A DNA stretch of 64,000 nt, from assembly GCA_029959085.1 (NCBI GenBank), contig JARWIR010000023.1, positions 11,173,860-11,237,859 of the forward strand. Direction: 5' to 3'. A program made the translations under genes and the position numbers. Below the pieces are notes generated by a model. That model ran no database searches and had not been told where the DNA came from. It saw only the letters and a program-made list of their open reading frames with translations. The DNA comes from Nemophila menziesii (taxonomy: Eukaryota > Streptophyta > Magnoliopsida > Boraginales > Hydrophyllaceae). This document shows, piece by piece, positions 1 to 11,076 of this stretch. Within the stretch, counting starts at the first letter, position 1, and each line of letters begins with the position of its first letter.

Positions 1-251
1 ATCAAACCGCGTGGAAGTTGAACATACTTTAGATTTTTCTATAAAATAACTTTCGTATATCTTTATAATAATTGTAGATATATATTAAAAAATAATGTAT
101 TTTTGAAATAAATTATCACTCGTTTCTTAAACTAACGAGTTTTAGCATGTATGTCAAAACTTGGAATATCCAAGTTTAATTTATTTCTATCTTTGTTTCT
201 CTCATCTAGGGCAAATCTAATATAAATATATTAGTTTAGATTAGAAAATTT

Positions 252-301
<50 letters not shown>

Positions 302-445
302 TTTATTATTAATCTAAAGTAATTATCTAATGACAAAATATAATTTAAAATATTGAACAAGATGAATAAGCTTGTAGGTGTGCGACCACCTAGAATCACC
401 TTCAAGTCAGTAATAATTAATCTAAATAATTAGTAATCAACATAG
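1..445. repeat. Segment duplicated at 29262-29677, with TA microsatellite
   Basis: This stretch recurs almost unchanged at 29262-29677, directly in front of the same LTR in both places. The duplication therefore happened after the LTR element had inserted. A TA dinucleotide run at about 256-297 is much longer here than in the other copy (about 29505-29530), as expected for a slipping microsatellite. I see no coding potential. Confidence 0.85.
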
Positions 446-1992
446 TGGTGGTCCTTTGTGTGTTCTAAAATAAATGAAATAAGGAAAAGAGAACCACAAC
501 TGCAAGTGTACAGTTGTCCAAAGCAATATATGTGATAATACAGATTCGTTCTCAGGGACGGATTGGTTGACTCTAATGCTTATTGAATAGTAGTTAACTG
601 CACGTAAAAGCAAGTAAATGATTTTAAGAACGTTTGTTTTGGTTTTCTATAACTAGGACAATTAATTAAAATACTAAATTAAATAGAATATTAAACTAGA
701 CGTGAGAAAATAAAATAACTAAACGTAAGGTATGAAAGACAGTACTTGAGAGATGCAAGGATTTCACCTAACTCTATTCATTCCATGTTTTGTTTAAGGG
801 ACAAATCGGTAAATAGTAATGGCCGGAATTCAGTATTCTCCTCACCCCCGTCAGGGTGGACTAAGGAGCTATTCTTAGGTGTTACAAACCCTGTCAGGGT
901 GATTATAGTCCACCTTCGAATAATTAAGTTTTTATTACCCAATAGGCCATAGGATTAATTAAGCTCGTCAAAGTCATTAAATTCTATCCTACATTCATTA
1001 CTTGGTTTCATACATAGACCCCTCGTCAAGGTGATCCATTCGCCACTAAATGGAATAGCCTAAGTGTGAAGTCCTATTGTTGAGTCACGAGTTCGATAAT
1101 AGTAAATAAGTACAAATTAAATAAAAATACTAATTACCCAATTTAATTTCAATTATTATAATCCCAAATTCCATCACATGAAATGAAATAGAATTGGGAC
1201 TAACCCATTATGCGTTCTCAAGCACTTTATGAGTTTAGCTCATATTGATACGAAAAACTAAGAAATTAAAATAAAATGAATTTATAATTGTTTTACAGAG
1301 TAAAATAGAAGAACCTAATTACGGAGTTGAATTGGCTGAGAATGGGAGATGTTGATAATATCCAACTCTTGGCTTCTTCTCTTCCTTGCTCTAGCTTCTT
1401 CTCTGGTGTTCTGACTTCTCTCTTTTCTTAAGCGTATGAATTTTGTGTTAAAAATAAGAGTCTAAAGCCTATTTATAACTAAAATTCGGACTAGGACTTT
1501 TTTAAAGAAATAAATGAAAAATAGAAAGCCCAAGTCCATTACTTAAGCCCAAATACCGTAACGGCTGCACCACTTCCACTAAATCAGTTCTATTTTCTAA
1601 ATTTCCATAACTCGATGGGGAACAAATTATCTTCACAAGTCAGAGGCTGAATACACACTTAGATGTCTCGAAATCAACAATCATTATCAACTTTCCAGAT
1701 TTGCAGCTTGAAATTGTTAATTCTTTCAAAATATTTCTTCTTGCTTTGACTTCATTACACGATCTTTGACTTTATTCTTGGATTCCTCTCCTAGCTAGTA
1801 TTCAAAACCTACAACCTTTTCACTAAAAAGAACAATATAACGCGCAAAAGTTTAATAAATGAAAATACTGGAATTAAAAGAGGAAAATCGATTTAATGCA
1901 TATTAACACCAAAAGTCTATCTGAATAGTCGAATAAACACCAAAAATGATGTCTCCCAAGGGCATAAAATTAGAACATTTAGGGAGACATCA
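446..1992 (-). mobile_element. LTR of a non-autonomous LTR retrotransposon (LARD3), minus orientation
   Basis: On the minus strand this 1,547-bp LTR starts TGATGTCTCC and ends CCACCA, that is TG...CA, like the LTRs of the two complete elements at 18089-25692 and 34283-40568. Next to its outer end on the window side lies the polypurine tract (revcomp of 1993 onward). A TATA-like box reads TATAAATA on the minus strand near 1468-1476. The first 46 bases contain the inverted pair GATGTCTCC / GGAGACATC (1948-1956 and 1983-1991) that marks this family. A truncated copy lies at 29678-30054. The reading frame across 746-952 falls inside the LTR and is not thought to be a gene. Confidence 0.8.
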
Positions 1993-3305
1993 AGACCCCC
2001 AACTCAAACCTTTGTCGTCCCGACAGAGCAAAACTAAGAACAAGGGGAATGAAGTAGATACAAGAGAAAATAGAAGCTAGTAAATACACCCAAAGCAATT
2101 CTTAAAATAAATCTCATATAGCAGACATTAAGAACTAACATACAAATACACTAATCATGCAACATCAAACACAAATAACTTCAATCATAAAATTAACTTC
2201 GCAAAACTAGAAGGTTACACTTGTACTTATCTTAATATGATGGCTATAGATTTTTCCTCGATCCTTACTCGTTTTGAACGCTCCACTTAATATACTTCCT
2301 AAGAACTTGCCATGTAACTAGGAATCACGAGCACTTTACGGTTTTAGCGTAGGCTTAGGGACGGTGTGGTATGTATATTTCGTAAATTTGAAGTGAACTT
2401 TTGACTCTCTCCTCACTTACCATCAACAACTGCCCACGATTTTGAGTTTACACTCATATAATTTTCTCACTCAACCCATTCACGCACTAATTTAGCGTTC
2501 CATGTCAACCCAATACATAATAAGATGATTTTCAGAAACTTTCCGCTTTGCCGGTTATTTTATTCAACTTCTTTCTTTTTATTTTACTTTTCTTTTCTTT
2601 TTATCTTTTTTTTCAAATCCCGGCAAAGGGTTACAAATAACAATATCATCTAAACTTTTTTTGTGCCTTAATACAACACATATAATTCCCTCCCAATGTA
2701 ATTTCCCAAATGTAGACCCTCCACCCCAAACTCAAGTTCGAGACAGGTCTCAGGATCGTGATTCAAGTGCGGGTCATTTGGTCATGCCTAACAATCTAAG
2801 GGATAATGTGCTTATATCGTGGCAACAAAAGAAAAGGCTTAAGACTTAAAAATGGGCTAAGACGGATAAAATTAATATAAGGGATAGAAGGCTAAAAAGG
2901 TCTCAAATGGCTAAACAAATAACTGCCCCTATCATTTTCCTAGTTACTTGGTTCGTCTCTAGTTCATATCTAAGTGGGTTCTCTACTAATTTAGATCTCA
3001 CGTTCTACAAACCAAATATTTTCCTTAAGTACAGGCTTACGTTCTTTTGTATTACTTCCCGTATACCCAATTTTCTCTCTTCATCATGTTCTTTGTATCT
3101 TTCCCAACCTTCATGGTCATCTCTGATGACCCTAAACTCAAAGCTTCAAGAACTCTCAAAAGTTTTTGATGAAATTGTGATTTTATTGTTCTTGAAGGTG
3201 TATGGATATGAACTATTGTGTATTCTGAGCTGGGTCATAAATATTTCAAGGTTTAATGGATAAAATTTAAGCTTTGGTGAAAGAAAAATTTGGATGAAAG
3301 TGTGA
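1993..3305 (-). mobile_element. LARD3 internal region, truncated, with polypurine tract
   Basis: It begins (element end) with a purine tract read on the minus strand as GAGTTGGGGGTCT, next to the LTR. The rest aligns by eye to the reverse complement of about 22560-23870 inside LARD1 and to 35800-37000 inside LARD2. The shared landmarks are the 'taggcttagggacggt' stretch and the segment around 2700-2860. No gag, protease, reverse transcriptase or integrase motif is visible. The primer binding site and the 5' LTR are missing: near 3305 the sequence switches to the duplicated segment 3306-3464. Reading frames at 2661-2849 and 2907-3263 look like chance frames in this non-coding body. Confidence 0.7.
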
Positions 3306-3464
3306 ATTCTTTATCAAATAAACAAGATGATCAAAATTATAAAGTCCCTAATATTCACGCATTTTCTATTTTGTGTTGTTGAGTTCATTCACACTATAGT
3401 CCATTATTATCAATGCGTATATATAGCAATATAGGAGTGTAGTAATTATATATCAAGCAATATA
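3306..3464. repeat. Segment duplicated at 29043-29190
   Basis: It matches 29043-29190 closely. In the second place this segment lies just upstream of the copy of 1-445; here it lies downstream of LARD3. The order of blocks is thus permuted between the two loci, which points to a tandem or rearranged ancestral arrangement. No gene is seen. Confidence 0.7.
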
Positions 3465-4075
3465 AGAGTGTATTAATAACTTTAAAAAATCAGTATTTAA
3501 GTTGTTAACTCCAACTCACCCTTAATTTGAATAATATTAAATTATTGAGGTATTAAATAATATTTAAATAGTAATAAATAAAATAATTCTTTCCATCTTA
3601 ATTTAATTATCTATTATACTCTTATATAAACAATCTAAGAAATATCATTTATTATTAATATAATTACGCACCAAAAACAAAATAATAAGATAATATTGAA
3701 GTTAAGGTGAAAAAATGTTTTTTTATTAGAGATAATAATCTAAATAACATGAAAAAAGTCTTGATAATCTAGATTGATAAGTATACCGAAAATGGATAAT
3801 TAAAATAAGATGAATCAGAGTACATTTTATTTTTATTTTTCTAAAACTTTTTTTTTATAATTTTGTTACAAATTTAAGTACTCAAAAAATGTAATAAATA
3901 AATTTAAATTAAATTTAAAATTAAAAACTATAAAATAAAATATGGTCAAAAGGATAAATTCCTTTTCTAATCCATTTTAAATGTCATTAAAAAATTCTAG
4001 TTTTCCTCTTTAATAAGGATAAACAAAGAAAACAAAATACTCAACTTCTCAAAAATTCAACAATCATTTGAGTGT
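3465..4075. repeat. Block X of the long repeat family (fourth copy, D)
   Basis: This AT-rich block recurs at about 10540-11100 (copy A), 26070-26690 (copy B) and 33035-33840 (copy C). Shared landmarks are the 'ctagttttcctctttaata' stretch and the closing 'aaaaattcaac'. Directly after that closing motif this copy switches to Helitron helicase sequence, while the other three continue into the Asn/Ser-rich reading frame. The switch at about 4075 is therefore a real junction. I see no coding sequence within it. Confidence 0.8.
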
Positions 4076-4093
4076 CTATGTACATATAATAAT

Positions 4094-5996
4094 ATGCTCT
4101 ATGGTTCGTTCAAGTTAGCATGTGCTGCTAGAGGACTTCTAGAGGAAGATGATGAATGGGTACATTGTTTGGAAGAAGCGTCACTTATGAAGACTGGTTA
4201 TCAATTGAGAAGATTGTTTTCAGTTATATTGATTCATTGTAATCCATTACATCCATATGAGTTGTGGAAAAAGTTTGTACATAACATATGTGATGATCTT
4301 GCATCAAAGCTGCGTACATCTTATAGTATTCTGCAACCCACTATAACTGAAGTCGAAGATTATGGCTTATATCTCTTGAATAACGTGTTGAAAGAATCGG
4401 GAAAAAGTTTAGACGACTTTCCCCCAATGCCACAATCGAATAGAAATTGGAGCTCACCAATGAGAAATAGACTAATGTGTGAACATCAACAGTTTCAGAG
4501 GGAAGCACAAGAAATTGATGCACAATTGAATGTTGATCGTCTTAATTATGCACAAGAACACGCTTACAAAAAAATCATGGACTCCACTATACATAGTAAG
4601 GGAAAAACTTTTTTCTTGAATGGAGGTGCTGGAATAGGGAAGACATTTTTGTATAACACAATTGCAACAAAATGTCGGAGCTTAGGTTATACTTTTATAA
4701 CTGTAGCTTCATCTGGAATTGCATCTTTGTTATTGAAAGGAGGCCGAACTGCACATTCAACATTTTCTATACCGCTAAATATTTTAGAAGATTCGGTTTG
4801 TGGATTTACTAAACAATCGTTTCAGGCAGAATTGATGAGGGAAACAAAACTTATAATTTGGGATGAGGTTCCGATGAAACATCGAAATTGTGTGGAAGCT
4901 GTTGATCGAACATTACAAGATGTATGTGAAAATGAAAAACTCTTTGGGGGTACTACAGTTGTTCTTGGAGGTGATATTCGACAAATTTTACCCGTTGTGC
5001 CTAAAGGTGTACGCAAACAAATACTCAGTGCTTCATTAAGGCGTTCACCCATTTGGAAGAACATTGACATACTTACACTGGATGTCAATATGCGTCTTAA
5101 CGAATCAATTACTGGGAATACAAAATTTGCTAGGTACTTAATGCAGGTATATCTGAAATTGCGTTAATTGAGTTTTTGTAAACATTTTTACGTATTCCTT
5201 ACATCTAATCAATTATTTATTATGATAGATTGGATCTAACCCACACGAAACTATAGACATCCCATCAAGAATTCGAAAATGCAATGACTTAGATAGCCTA
5301 TTATCATCAACTTATCCGGATTTGCATGTCCATGGAACCTCAAGTAGTATATACTTGAATGAACGAACTATTCTTTCTGCACGCAATGATGATGTTAGTG
5401 ATATCAACAACGAGGCATTAAAAAAATTTCCAGGGGAAGGTGTGACGTATCTAGCTGCTGATAAAATGGTTGAAGAGGATAATGTGGATCAAAGTATAAC
5501 TTCTCGATATCCCAATGAATATTTAAACTCATTGAATCCAAGTGGTTTACCTCCATTTAGGATGGAGTTGACGGTTGGGTGTCCCATCATGTTTTTGAGG
5601 AATATTGACCCTAAGGAGGGACTTTGCAATGGCACAAGGTTGATAGTGGTCAGGTTTTCTTCTCGTGTTCTTGAAGCAAAAATATTAACAGGAGATAAAT
5701 CTGGAAATTTGGTGTTCATTCCGCGAATATCATTAACACCGTCATCATCAGAAGTACCGTTTATAATGACAAGACGACAATTTCCTATTCCGTTGGCCTT
5801 TGCCATGACCATAAACAAATCACAAGGACAGTCTGTGAAGTACGTCGGTATTGATTTACGAACACCGGTATTTAGCCACGGACAATTATATGTTGCATTA
5901 TCGAGATGTACAAATTATGATCACATAAGTCTCTTTCTTCCTTCTGATGATAATCAAACAACAACAAATATTGTATATCCAGAAGTTTTGATATAA
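4094..5996 (+). pseudogene. Helitron PIF1-type DNA helicase, N-terminally truncated (2 exons)
   Basis: In Helitrons this protein joins an HUH Rep nuclease to a superfamily 1B PIF1-type helicase that drives rolling-circle transposition. Only the helicase part is here: exon 1 4094-5146 and exon 2 5229-5996, joined in phase 0 across an 82-bp GT-AG intron, about 606 residues against well over 1,000 in full-length plant proteins. Visible motifs are Walker A GGAGIGKT (residues 177-184), Walker B IIWDE (D257, E258), [11 protein letters not shown] (about 292) and, near the C-terminus, TINKSQGQS and QLYVALSR. The ATG at 4094 lies inside a conserved domain segment ([12 protein letters not shown]), so it is not the natural start. 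Both exons are open with no stop or frameshift, so decay of this half is slight. Without the Rep part it cannot mobilise DNA alone. Confidence 0.9.
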
Positions 5997-6144
5997 TTAA
6001 CTTAGGAATGGTATGTGAACTATATTAGTGTAGGTTAAATAGATTAAATTAATAAAGTTTCTTATTAGGAATTTTTCTCTATCTATGCTAAATTTAATTA
6101 ATAAAGTATCTTACTAAGATTAATTCTCCATTTCTAATAAATAG

Positions 6145-6796
6145 GCCGAGTTGGAGATCGTGGGAATAAAGGAAATGACTATCTTTAAAAGTCGTGCGGT
6201 AAGTCTTTTTTGTGGTTCATATTTTTAAATGTACTAATCAATCACTAATATATTTTATTATTGACAGTATCACAAGGAACTCGAGTGTATCGTAAGTCAA
6301 GTATTTCTTATCAACATCACATTGTCAAATATAATATATCATAGCATTCATGTATAGGTTAAGAAACTTCAGAAAAAAAATGTTATTATTACATTACGTG
6401 ACGAGGAGGATTTATATCGCATCAAGTCACCACAGGTAATAAATATTTGTTTTCTTACTTTATATTTGATAAAATCATCAACATTATTAATAATTAATTT
6501 GAATAATTGTAATATTTATAGGATTGGAAGATGAGGGCACGTCTTGATTGGATAGAAGGAAAACGCTTAGCTAGATGGAATTATAATCATATGGTATGAA
6601 ACTTCATCATATATTTTTTATTTCATATGATCTATTCATATTATCCATCACATGATCACTAACTTCAATATATTCAAATAACCAGGTTGTTGTTGCGGCT
6701 CTAGTTATTGGAAAATATATCCCTGTCGATATAAACACATGGTGTAGAGTTATGAGAGATATGCACGACTTGAATGATGTTCAAATACATAATTAG
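6145..6796 (+). CDS. Five-exon gene (partial) inside the Helitron, product unknown
   Basis: Five short open segments fit perfectly between consensus splice sites: 6145-6198, 6268-6291, 6358-6435, 6522-6593 and 6686-6796 (TAG stop). Each is preceded by AG and followed by GT(A), and each is a whole number of codons (18, 8, 26, 24 and 37), so all introns are phase 0. The joined product would be 112 residues. Recognisable stretches are KKNVIITLRDEEDLYRI, DWKMRARLDWIEGKRLARW and a C-terminus with NTWCRVMRDMHDLND. I do not recognise the family. The open segment at 6145 has no ATG, so the gene is probably 5'-incomplete or begins further upstream. It sits between the helicase stop and the Helitron 3' end, as expected for captured host exons or an accessory Helitron gene. 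The exon structure is inference from splice-site and phase agreement. Confidence 0.55.
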
Positions 6797-7164
6797 ATTA
6801 TACTTTTTTATTTTCTTTAGGGTGAAAATTTCTAAGATTATGTTTTTCTATTAGATAATGGTTTTCTATTATACATTATGGTGTAGGTTTGTTAAATTGT
6901 ATTCGTTTATTTTTATGGTGGATATTTTTCTAGATTATATTTTTTTGTAATCTTTTTTATTATTGTTTTCTTATGTTGATATTGTAAATGTTGTGTGTAG
7001 ATAATTTAGACTCTTGGACTTTGTCAAAAGTATTACAACCGAGTGGATAGAGAGTTTTGTTAAATTAAATTTGTGTTGCGTATTAATTTACTAAATCATA
7101 ATAATGTAAATTACTAAAACCCATGATGTTTATTTGATAATAATTATCCCACAGTTTTTAAATA

Positions 7165-7192
7165 GTGCCCCTCGGGCACGGGTTATCTCTAG
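7165..7192 (+). repeat. Helitron 3' terminus: hairpin plus CTAG
   Basis: A perfect 6-bp stem GTGCCC / GGGCAC (7165-7170 and 7174-7179, loop CTC) is followed 9 bases later by CTAG (7189-7192) and then T at 7193. This is the canonical Helitron 3' signature (hairpin about 10 bases before CTRR, insertion between A and T). The flank continues as copy A of the repeat family. Copy B has the uninterrupted A|T at 15075/15076. Confidence 0.85.
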
Positions 7193-7349
7193 TACTCTTA
7201 TATTGTGTAATCTTGCTAAATTTTTCACACTAAAATTTTTTTGATCAGTTAGTTTTAACAAATAAATTCAAAAGAATTATGTTCGTCAAAAAGTTTCTCG
7301 TAAAAAATTATCCATTCTTTGGCCAAATTTTATCAACCAAAAATAATTT

Positions 7350-8230
7350 CAACCAAAATTTTATATAGTTATTTGGTAGGACAATTCTACCATATTTGGA
7401 GATTTATGTTTTTTTCTTGGACAAACTCACACAATTTTATTTTAGTTTATTTTTTTATTTTCCTCCAAACTATTTTTGAGTTTATACATTTTGGTTTATG
7501 TTGTTGTTTGGTAAATCGGATTTCAGAAAATTATCTATTGAAGTTTATGTTGTTATTTGGTAGGAAAAATTCTAACAAAGTGTTTTGATTTATGTTGTTT
7601 GGTAGAAAAATTACATTTGCGCTTATGTTTCTCTTTTGGTGGGACAAAGCTTTACGTGAATAAATTTGTGTATATGTTGTTTGGTTGAAAAATCTCACCA
7701 AACTATATTTAGGTTATTTTTATGAAATAAATTTTGCAAAAATACATTTGAGAATATGTTTTTGTTTGTTGGAAAAATTCCAACAAACGAGTTTAGATTA
7801 TGTTGTTGTTTAATGGGACAAATCCCACAAAATGTATTTTGATTTATATTGTTGTTTGGTTGGACAAATCCTACCAAACTATATTTGAATATATATTGTT
7901 GTTAAGTGAAAAATACCACTAAATCATATTTGATTTTATATTACTGTTTGGTGGAACAAATCTTACAAGTATACATTTGAGTAATTGTTGTTTGGTAGCA
8001 AGATCCACGAAACTATATATAGATTTATGTAATTATATAGATGGTAGAATAGACTCATCAGATCATATTTCGTTTATGTTATTACTTAATGCAATTCATT
8101 TAACAGTATAAATTCATATTTATTTTAATTGGCGAGACAAATCGCAGAAATATATATTAACGTTTATATTGTATTGTAGTGGGATAAATTTTACAAAACT
8201 ACATTTGCAAATATACATATATAACACACT
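7350..8230. repeat. Degenerate hairpin minisatellite (copy A)
   Basis: About 15 to 20 imperfect units spaced roughly 40-65 bp share a core reading like TTTGGTGGGACAAATCC followed by ACCAAAC and then 'ttatgttgttg'. TTTGGT and ACCAAA within each unit are inverted, so each unit can fold back. The corresponding array in copy B is at 15250-16090. Reading frames at 7319-7588 (+) and 7695-7877 (-) run through the repeats and are not considered genes. Confidence 0.7.
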
Positions 8231-9009
8231 TAATATCATGTTCATAGTTATTAACATTCAACACTTTTCATGTCTCTCATACATATTTTTTTTGAAATAA
8301 AAGTGAAATGACTATGCTTCCATGTTTCCCATTTTAATATTTAATGGAAAGAATTAATAAACACTTTCTCGAGAGTGTTAAAATTCTACTAGAATTTTTA
8401 ATACTTTGAACCTAATGAATCAAAAACAATTAAAATACATTTTCAAAGATAAAAAAATATTACAAATAATCATGCGTTCATTATATTAGAATGTCATTTG
8501 ACACAATTTATGTTAATCACTAAAACAACTATAGACACTATTAATAAATTTTTTTACTATAATAATTATAGACATAATATATAAAAACTTGCATCTCATG
8601 AAAATGTTAAAAATATCTCACAACTTTAGAATAAAACAATGTTAAAAATCCTTGATATGTATAAAATTTCTTAAGAAGCCTTCATTAGCTCCAAAGTAGG
8701 TCCTGGATATGGTTCATCGACGCCCAATGCTCTTATAGATTTTACTACTACTGATTATAGAGGACTTAATTGGATTCAATTTGAATTATGAACATACTAA
8801 AGGGAGTGTTGAATAGAATATAGTTAAATTTTATACTGGGGTTAGATGGGGTGACTCTCTATGTATTACCTAAACATTTGGGGGTTTAGTGTATGATCTT
8901 GATTCTACACAATCTTTTCATATATATAACTAAGCTATTTCGATATATTCTTATAAATATTGATTGATGTTTGAATTAACAAATATTGATCGTTGTAAAT
9001 CTTCATGTG

Positions 9010-9177
9010 ATGGTACCATCATCTTGGCATGTGGACGAAAGGGTCCCACTTTAGACGGGTCCCTTTGCCAGGTTGAATGTGAATGCTTTAGAAATCGGGA
9101 GGCTCTCCATCAACGTTCTTGGAGCTTTTGGTGACCTCGCTAAGAAAAAAACTTTTTGGGCTCTTTTCCATCTTTGA
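9010..9177 (+). pseudogene. Captured first exon of cytosolic glucose-6-phosphate dehydrogenase (copy A)
   Basis: G6PD catalyses the first step of the oxidative pentose phosphate pathway and makes NADPH. Fifty-six codons from ATG 9010 read as the N-terminus of a plant cytosolic G6PD: MVPSSWHV..., then [20 protein letters not shown], which matches the NADP-binding [12 protein letters not shown] signature of the family with Ser changed to Phe. The match ends at ...ALFHL, near the place where the first exon would be expected to end, and a TGA follows. This copy has an extra in-frame TAG at 9052-9054. Sister copies at 16891 and 63737 lack that stop. It is a captured exon, not a working gene. Confidence 0.8.
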
Positions 9178-9321
9178 CACACACACTCAACCACATCAAC
9201 AACAACACGCTCTTTAAATTAAACAACTTAAACACAAGAATTTTTAGTTAAACATATTTATATATAAAAAAACATATTATTGTTTCTTCAAAGTTATAAA
9301 CTTACCAAGTATCATATTTCC

Positions 9322-9702
9322 CGTTCTTAAGGTTTCACTAGTTGCAATAATATCATCAACTACTGAGGCCTGGTCTATAGGTTGTACAACCCAACATGCA
9401 TATCTATTTTCTCTTAACCATACTCTAGTACTTTTCTACAATTACCTCTATTGATACATAATTAGGATTTTCAGTACTTGAATTGAGTAAGATAAAGTTA
9501 GAATCAATTAAATAGGTAATCAATGAATCCACACAAAAACTCACACAAAATGTTATAATGTATTGTAAGATGTGATGAATCATTCTAATAAATGAAACAA
9601 GAAAATTAAATAAATCTCGCAATTTCCTAGTTGTCCTCATAGGAATATGTTTGTCCCCAATAGCTAACGCGATTAGAGGACCAAATATAAAACCTCTTGC
9701 CT
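9322..9702 (-). pseudogene. Captured adenine phosphoribosyltransferase (APT) exons, antisense (copy A)
   Basis: APT salvages adenine to AMP using PRPP. On the minus strand one piece (about 9702-9618) reads [27 protein letters not shown], close to the family's [28 protein letters not shown] (a segment shown only to its recognisable parts: [14 protein letters not shown], PMR). After an intron-like gap a second piece (about 9449-9323) reads EVIVEKY (family KVISEEY) and, after a frameshift, VVDDIIATSETL, the PRPP-binding loop normally VDDLIATGGT. The loop glycines are lost and stops and frameshifts are present, so it is dead. It lies about 145 bp from the G6PD exon and in the opposite orientation. 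Confidence 0.75.
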
Positions 9703-10204
9703 TTATAAATGCATTGTTTCATCGAGATCAATCAGTTACATTATTCATTTAGAAATTGGATATATATAATCAAAGGAACATACTAATAACCATCATTAAA
9801 AGTAAGGGTAAGAGAAGTTTAATACAACAATGAGTCTCTCAGCTTATTTAAAGGTGATAACTCAAAATAATTGTAACTAAATTTCAAAATTGCTGAAAAA
9901 TGTTTCAATTGATAGAAAAATTAAAATAATCAGCCAAATGGATAAAAGTTATAATATACTATTAATTTAAAATGTACAAATAAATGAATAGAAAAAAATA
10001 TCATCGACCACAAGATTGATTTTTTTTTTGTCTTTACATCTCGACAAACAAAAGTATAGTAACCTTAAAAGACACTTGATCAAGTAACAATCCTTGTGGT
10101 GAAGAAATTCTTGTAAATCCATGGAAGATTCTAATATAAGTTCAAAAGTAATAAATACAAATATTTTTTTTTTCTTATTATATGTCTGAATTATTTCTAA
10201 AAAT

Positions 10205-10229
10205 CTTAAGTACGAGAATATTCTAGTAT

Positions 10230-10260
<31 letters not shown>

Positions 10261-10305
10261 GTATGTATATGTATGTATATGTATGTGTGTGTATATATAT
10301 ATATT
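10205..10305. repeat. TA/TG microsatellite (copy A)
   Basis: A run of TA with interspersed TG dinucleotides. The matching site in copy B (about 25793-25826) has a shorter TA run. The reading frame at 9967-10308 on the minus strand owes its IYIYIY start to this repeat and is not a gene. Confidence 0.85.
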
Positions 10306-11076
10306 CAATAATGGTTAGTTATAATTCATAAGTTTATTCAAAATATTATCTAGTTCTAATTATTCATAAAAATAATTATTTATGTTATTTAATGATTAAA
10401 TAATAAAAAAATCAAAATAGAAATAGGAAATAATTTCTTATCAAAATACTAAATTAGTTAATAGAATTATATATTTAGGAAACAAATATTATATGACAAT
10501 TAGCTGAAAATTATTAATCAATATTTGACAACTAAGATAATAACTTTAAGAAACTGTATTCAAGTTATTAACTCCAACTAATCCTTAATTTTGTATATGT
10601 TTAAATTATTGGTTTGAAATAACAAATCGTAAAAAATAAAATAATTCTTTACGTCTTAATTTAATTATCCTTTATACTCTTATATTAATAATTTAAGAAA
10701 TAGCATTTATTATTAATATAATTAAGCACCATTAACAAAGTAATACGATAATGTTGAAGTTAAGGGGAAAAATATGTTTATTATTTTATTAGAGATAATG
10801 ATCTGAATAACATGAAAAAAGTCTTGATTATCTAAATTGATAGATATATCAAAAATAGACCATTAAAATAAGATGAATGAGTGCATTGTATTTTTATTTT
10901 TTTAGAATTTTTTTATGATTTAGATAAAAAATATAGTAAAAAATGTTACGAATAAATTCAGAATTAAAATTTAAAATTTAAAATTATAAAATAAATTATG
11001 GTTAATAATCCATTTTAAAAGAATTTAAAAAATCTAGTTTTCCTCTTTAATAATGATAAACAAAGAAATTAAATAC

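Larger units (their letters stand above)
4076..7192 (+). mobile_element. 3' part of a Helitron transposon
   Basis: The segment holds the helicase half of the Helitron transposase, a set of downstream exons and a classical 3' terminus. The right boundary is exact: CTAG at 7189-7192 followed by T, with the corresponding unoccupied A|T site preserved in copy B at 15075/15076. The left boundary at about 4076 is a junction with block X and not a recognisable Helitron 5' end (TC...). The N-terminal HUH (Rep) nuclease is also absent. The element seems 5'-truncated or rearranged; its true 5' end may be outside the window or lost. Confidence 0.75.

Noticed and set aside
3465..4075. Block X as a possible Helitron 5' region
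   Set aside because: It occurs in copies A-C without any Helitron sequence and has no TC-type 5' terminus.
4822..5088. Minus-strand frames over the helicase (also 4341-4523 and 5489-5818)
   Set aside because: Antisense shadows of the helicase exons.
7319..7588. 89-codon frame and its minus-strand neighbours
   Set aside because: It runs through the hairpin minisatellite, and its Phe/Tyr/Leu-rich composition is explained by the repeat units.
9967..10308. 113-codon minus-strand frame beginning with IY repeats
   Set aside because: The start is the TA/TG microsatellite, and the rest is not conserved as a frame in copy B.
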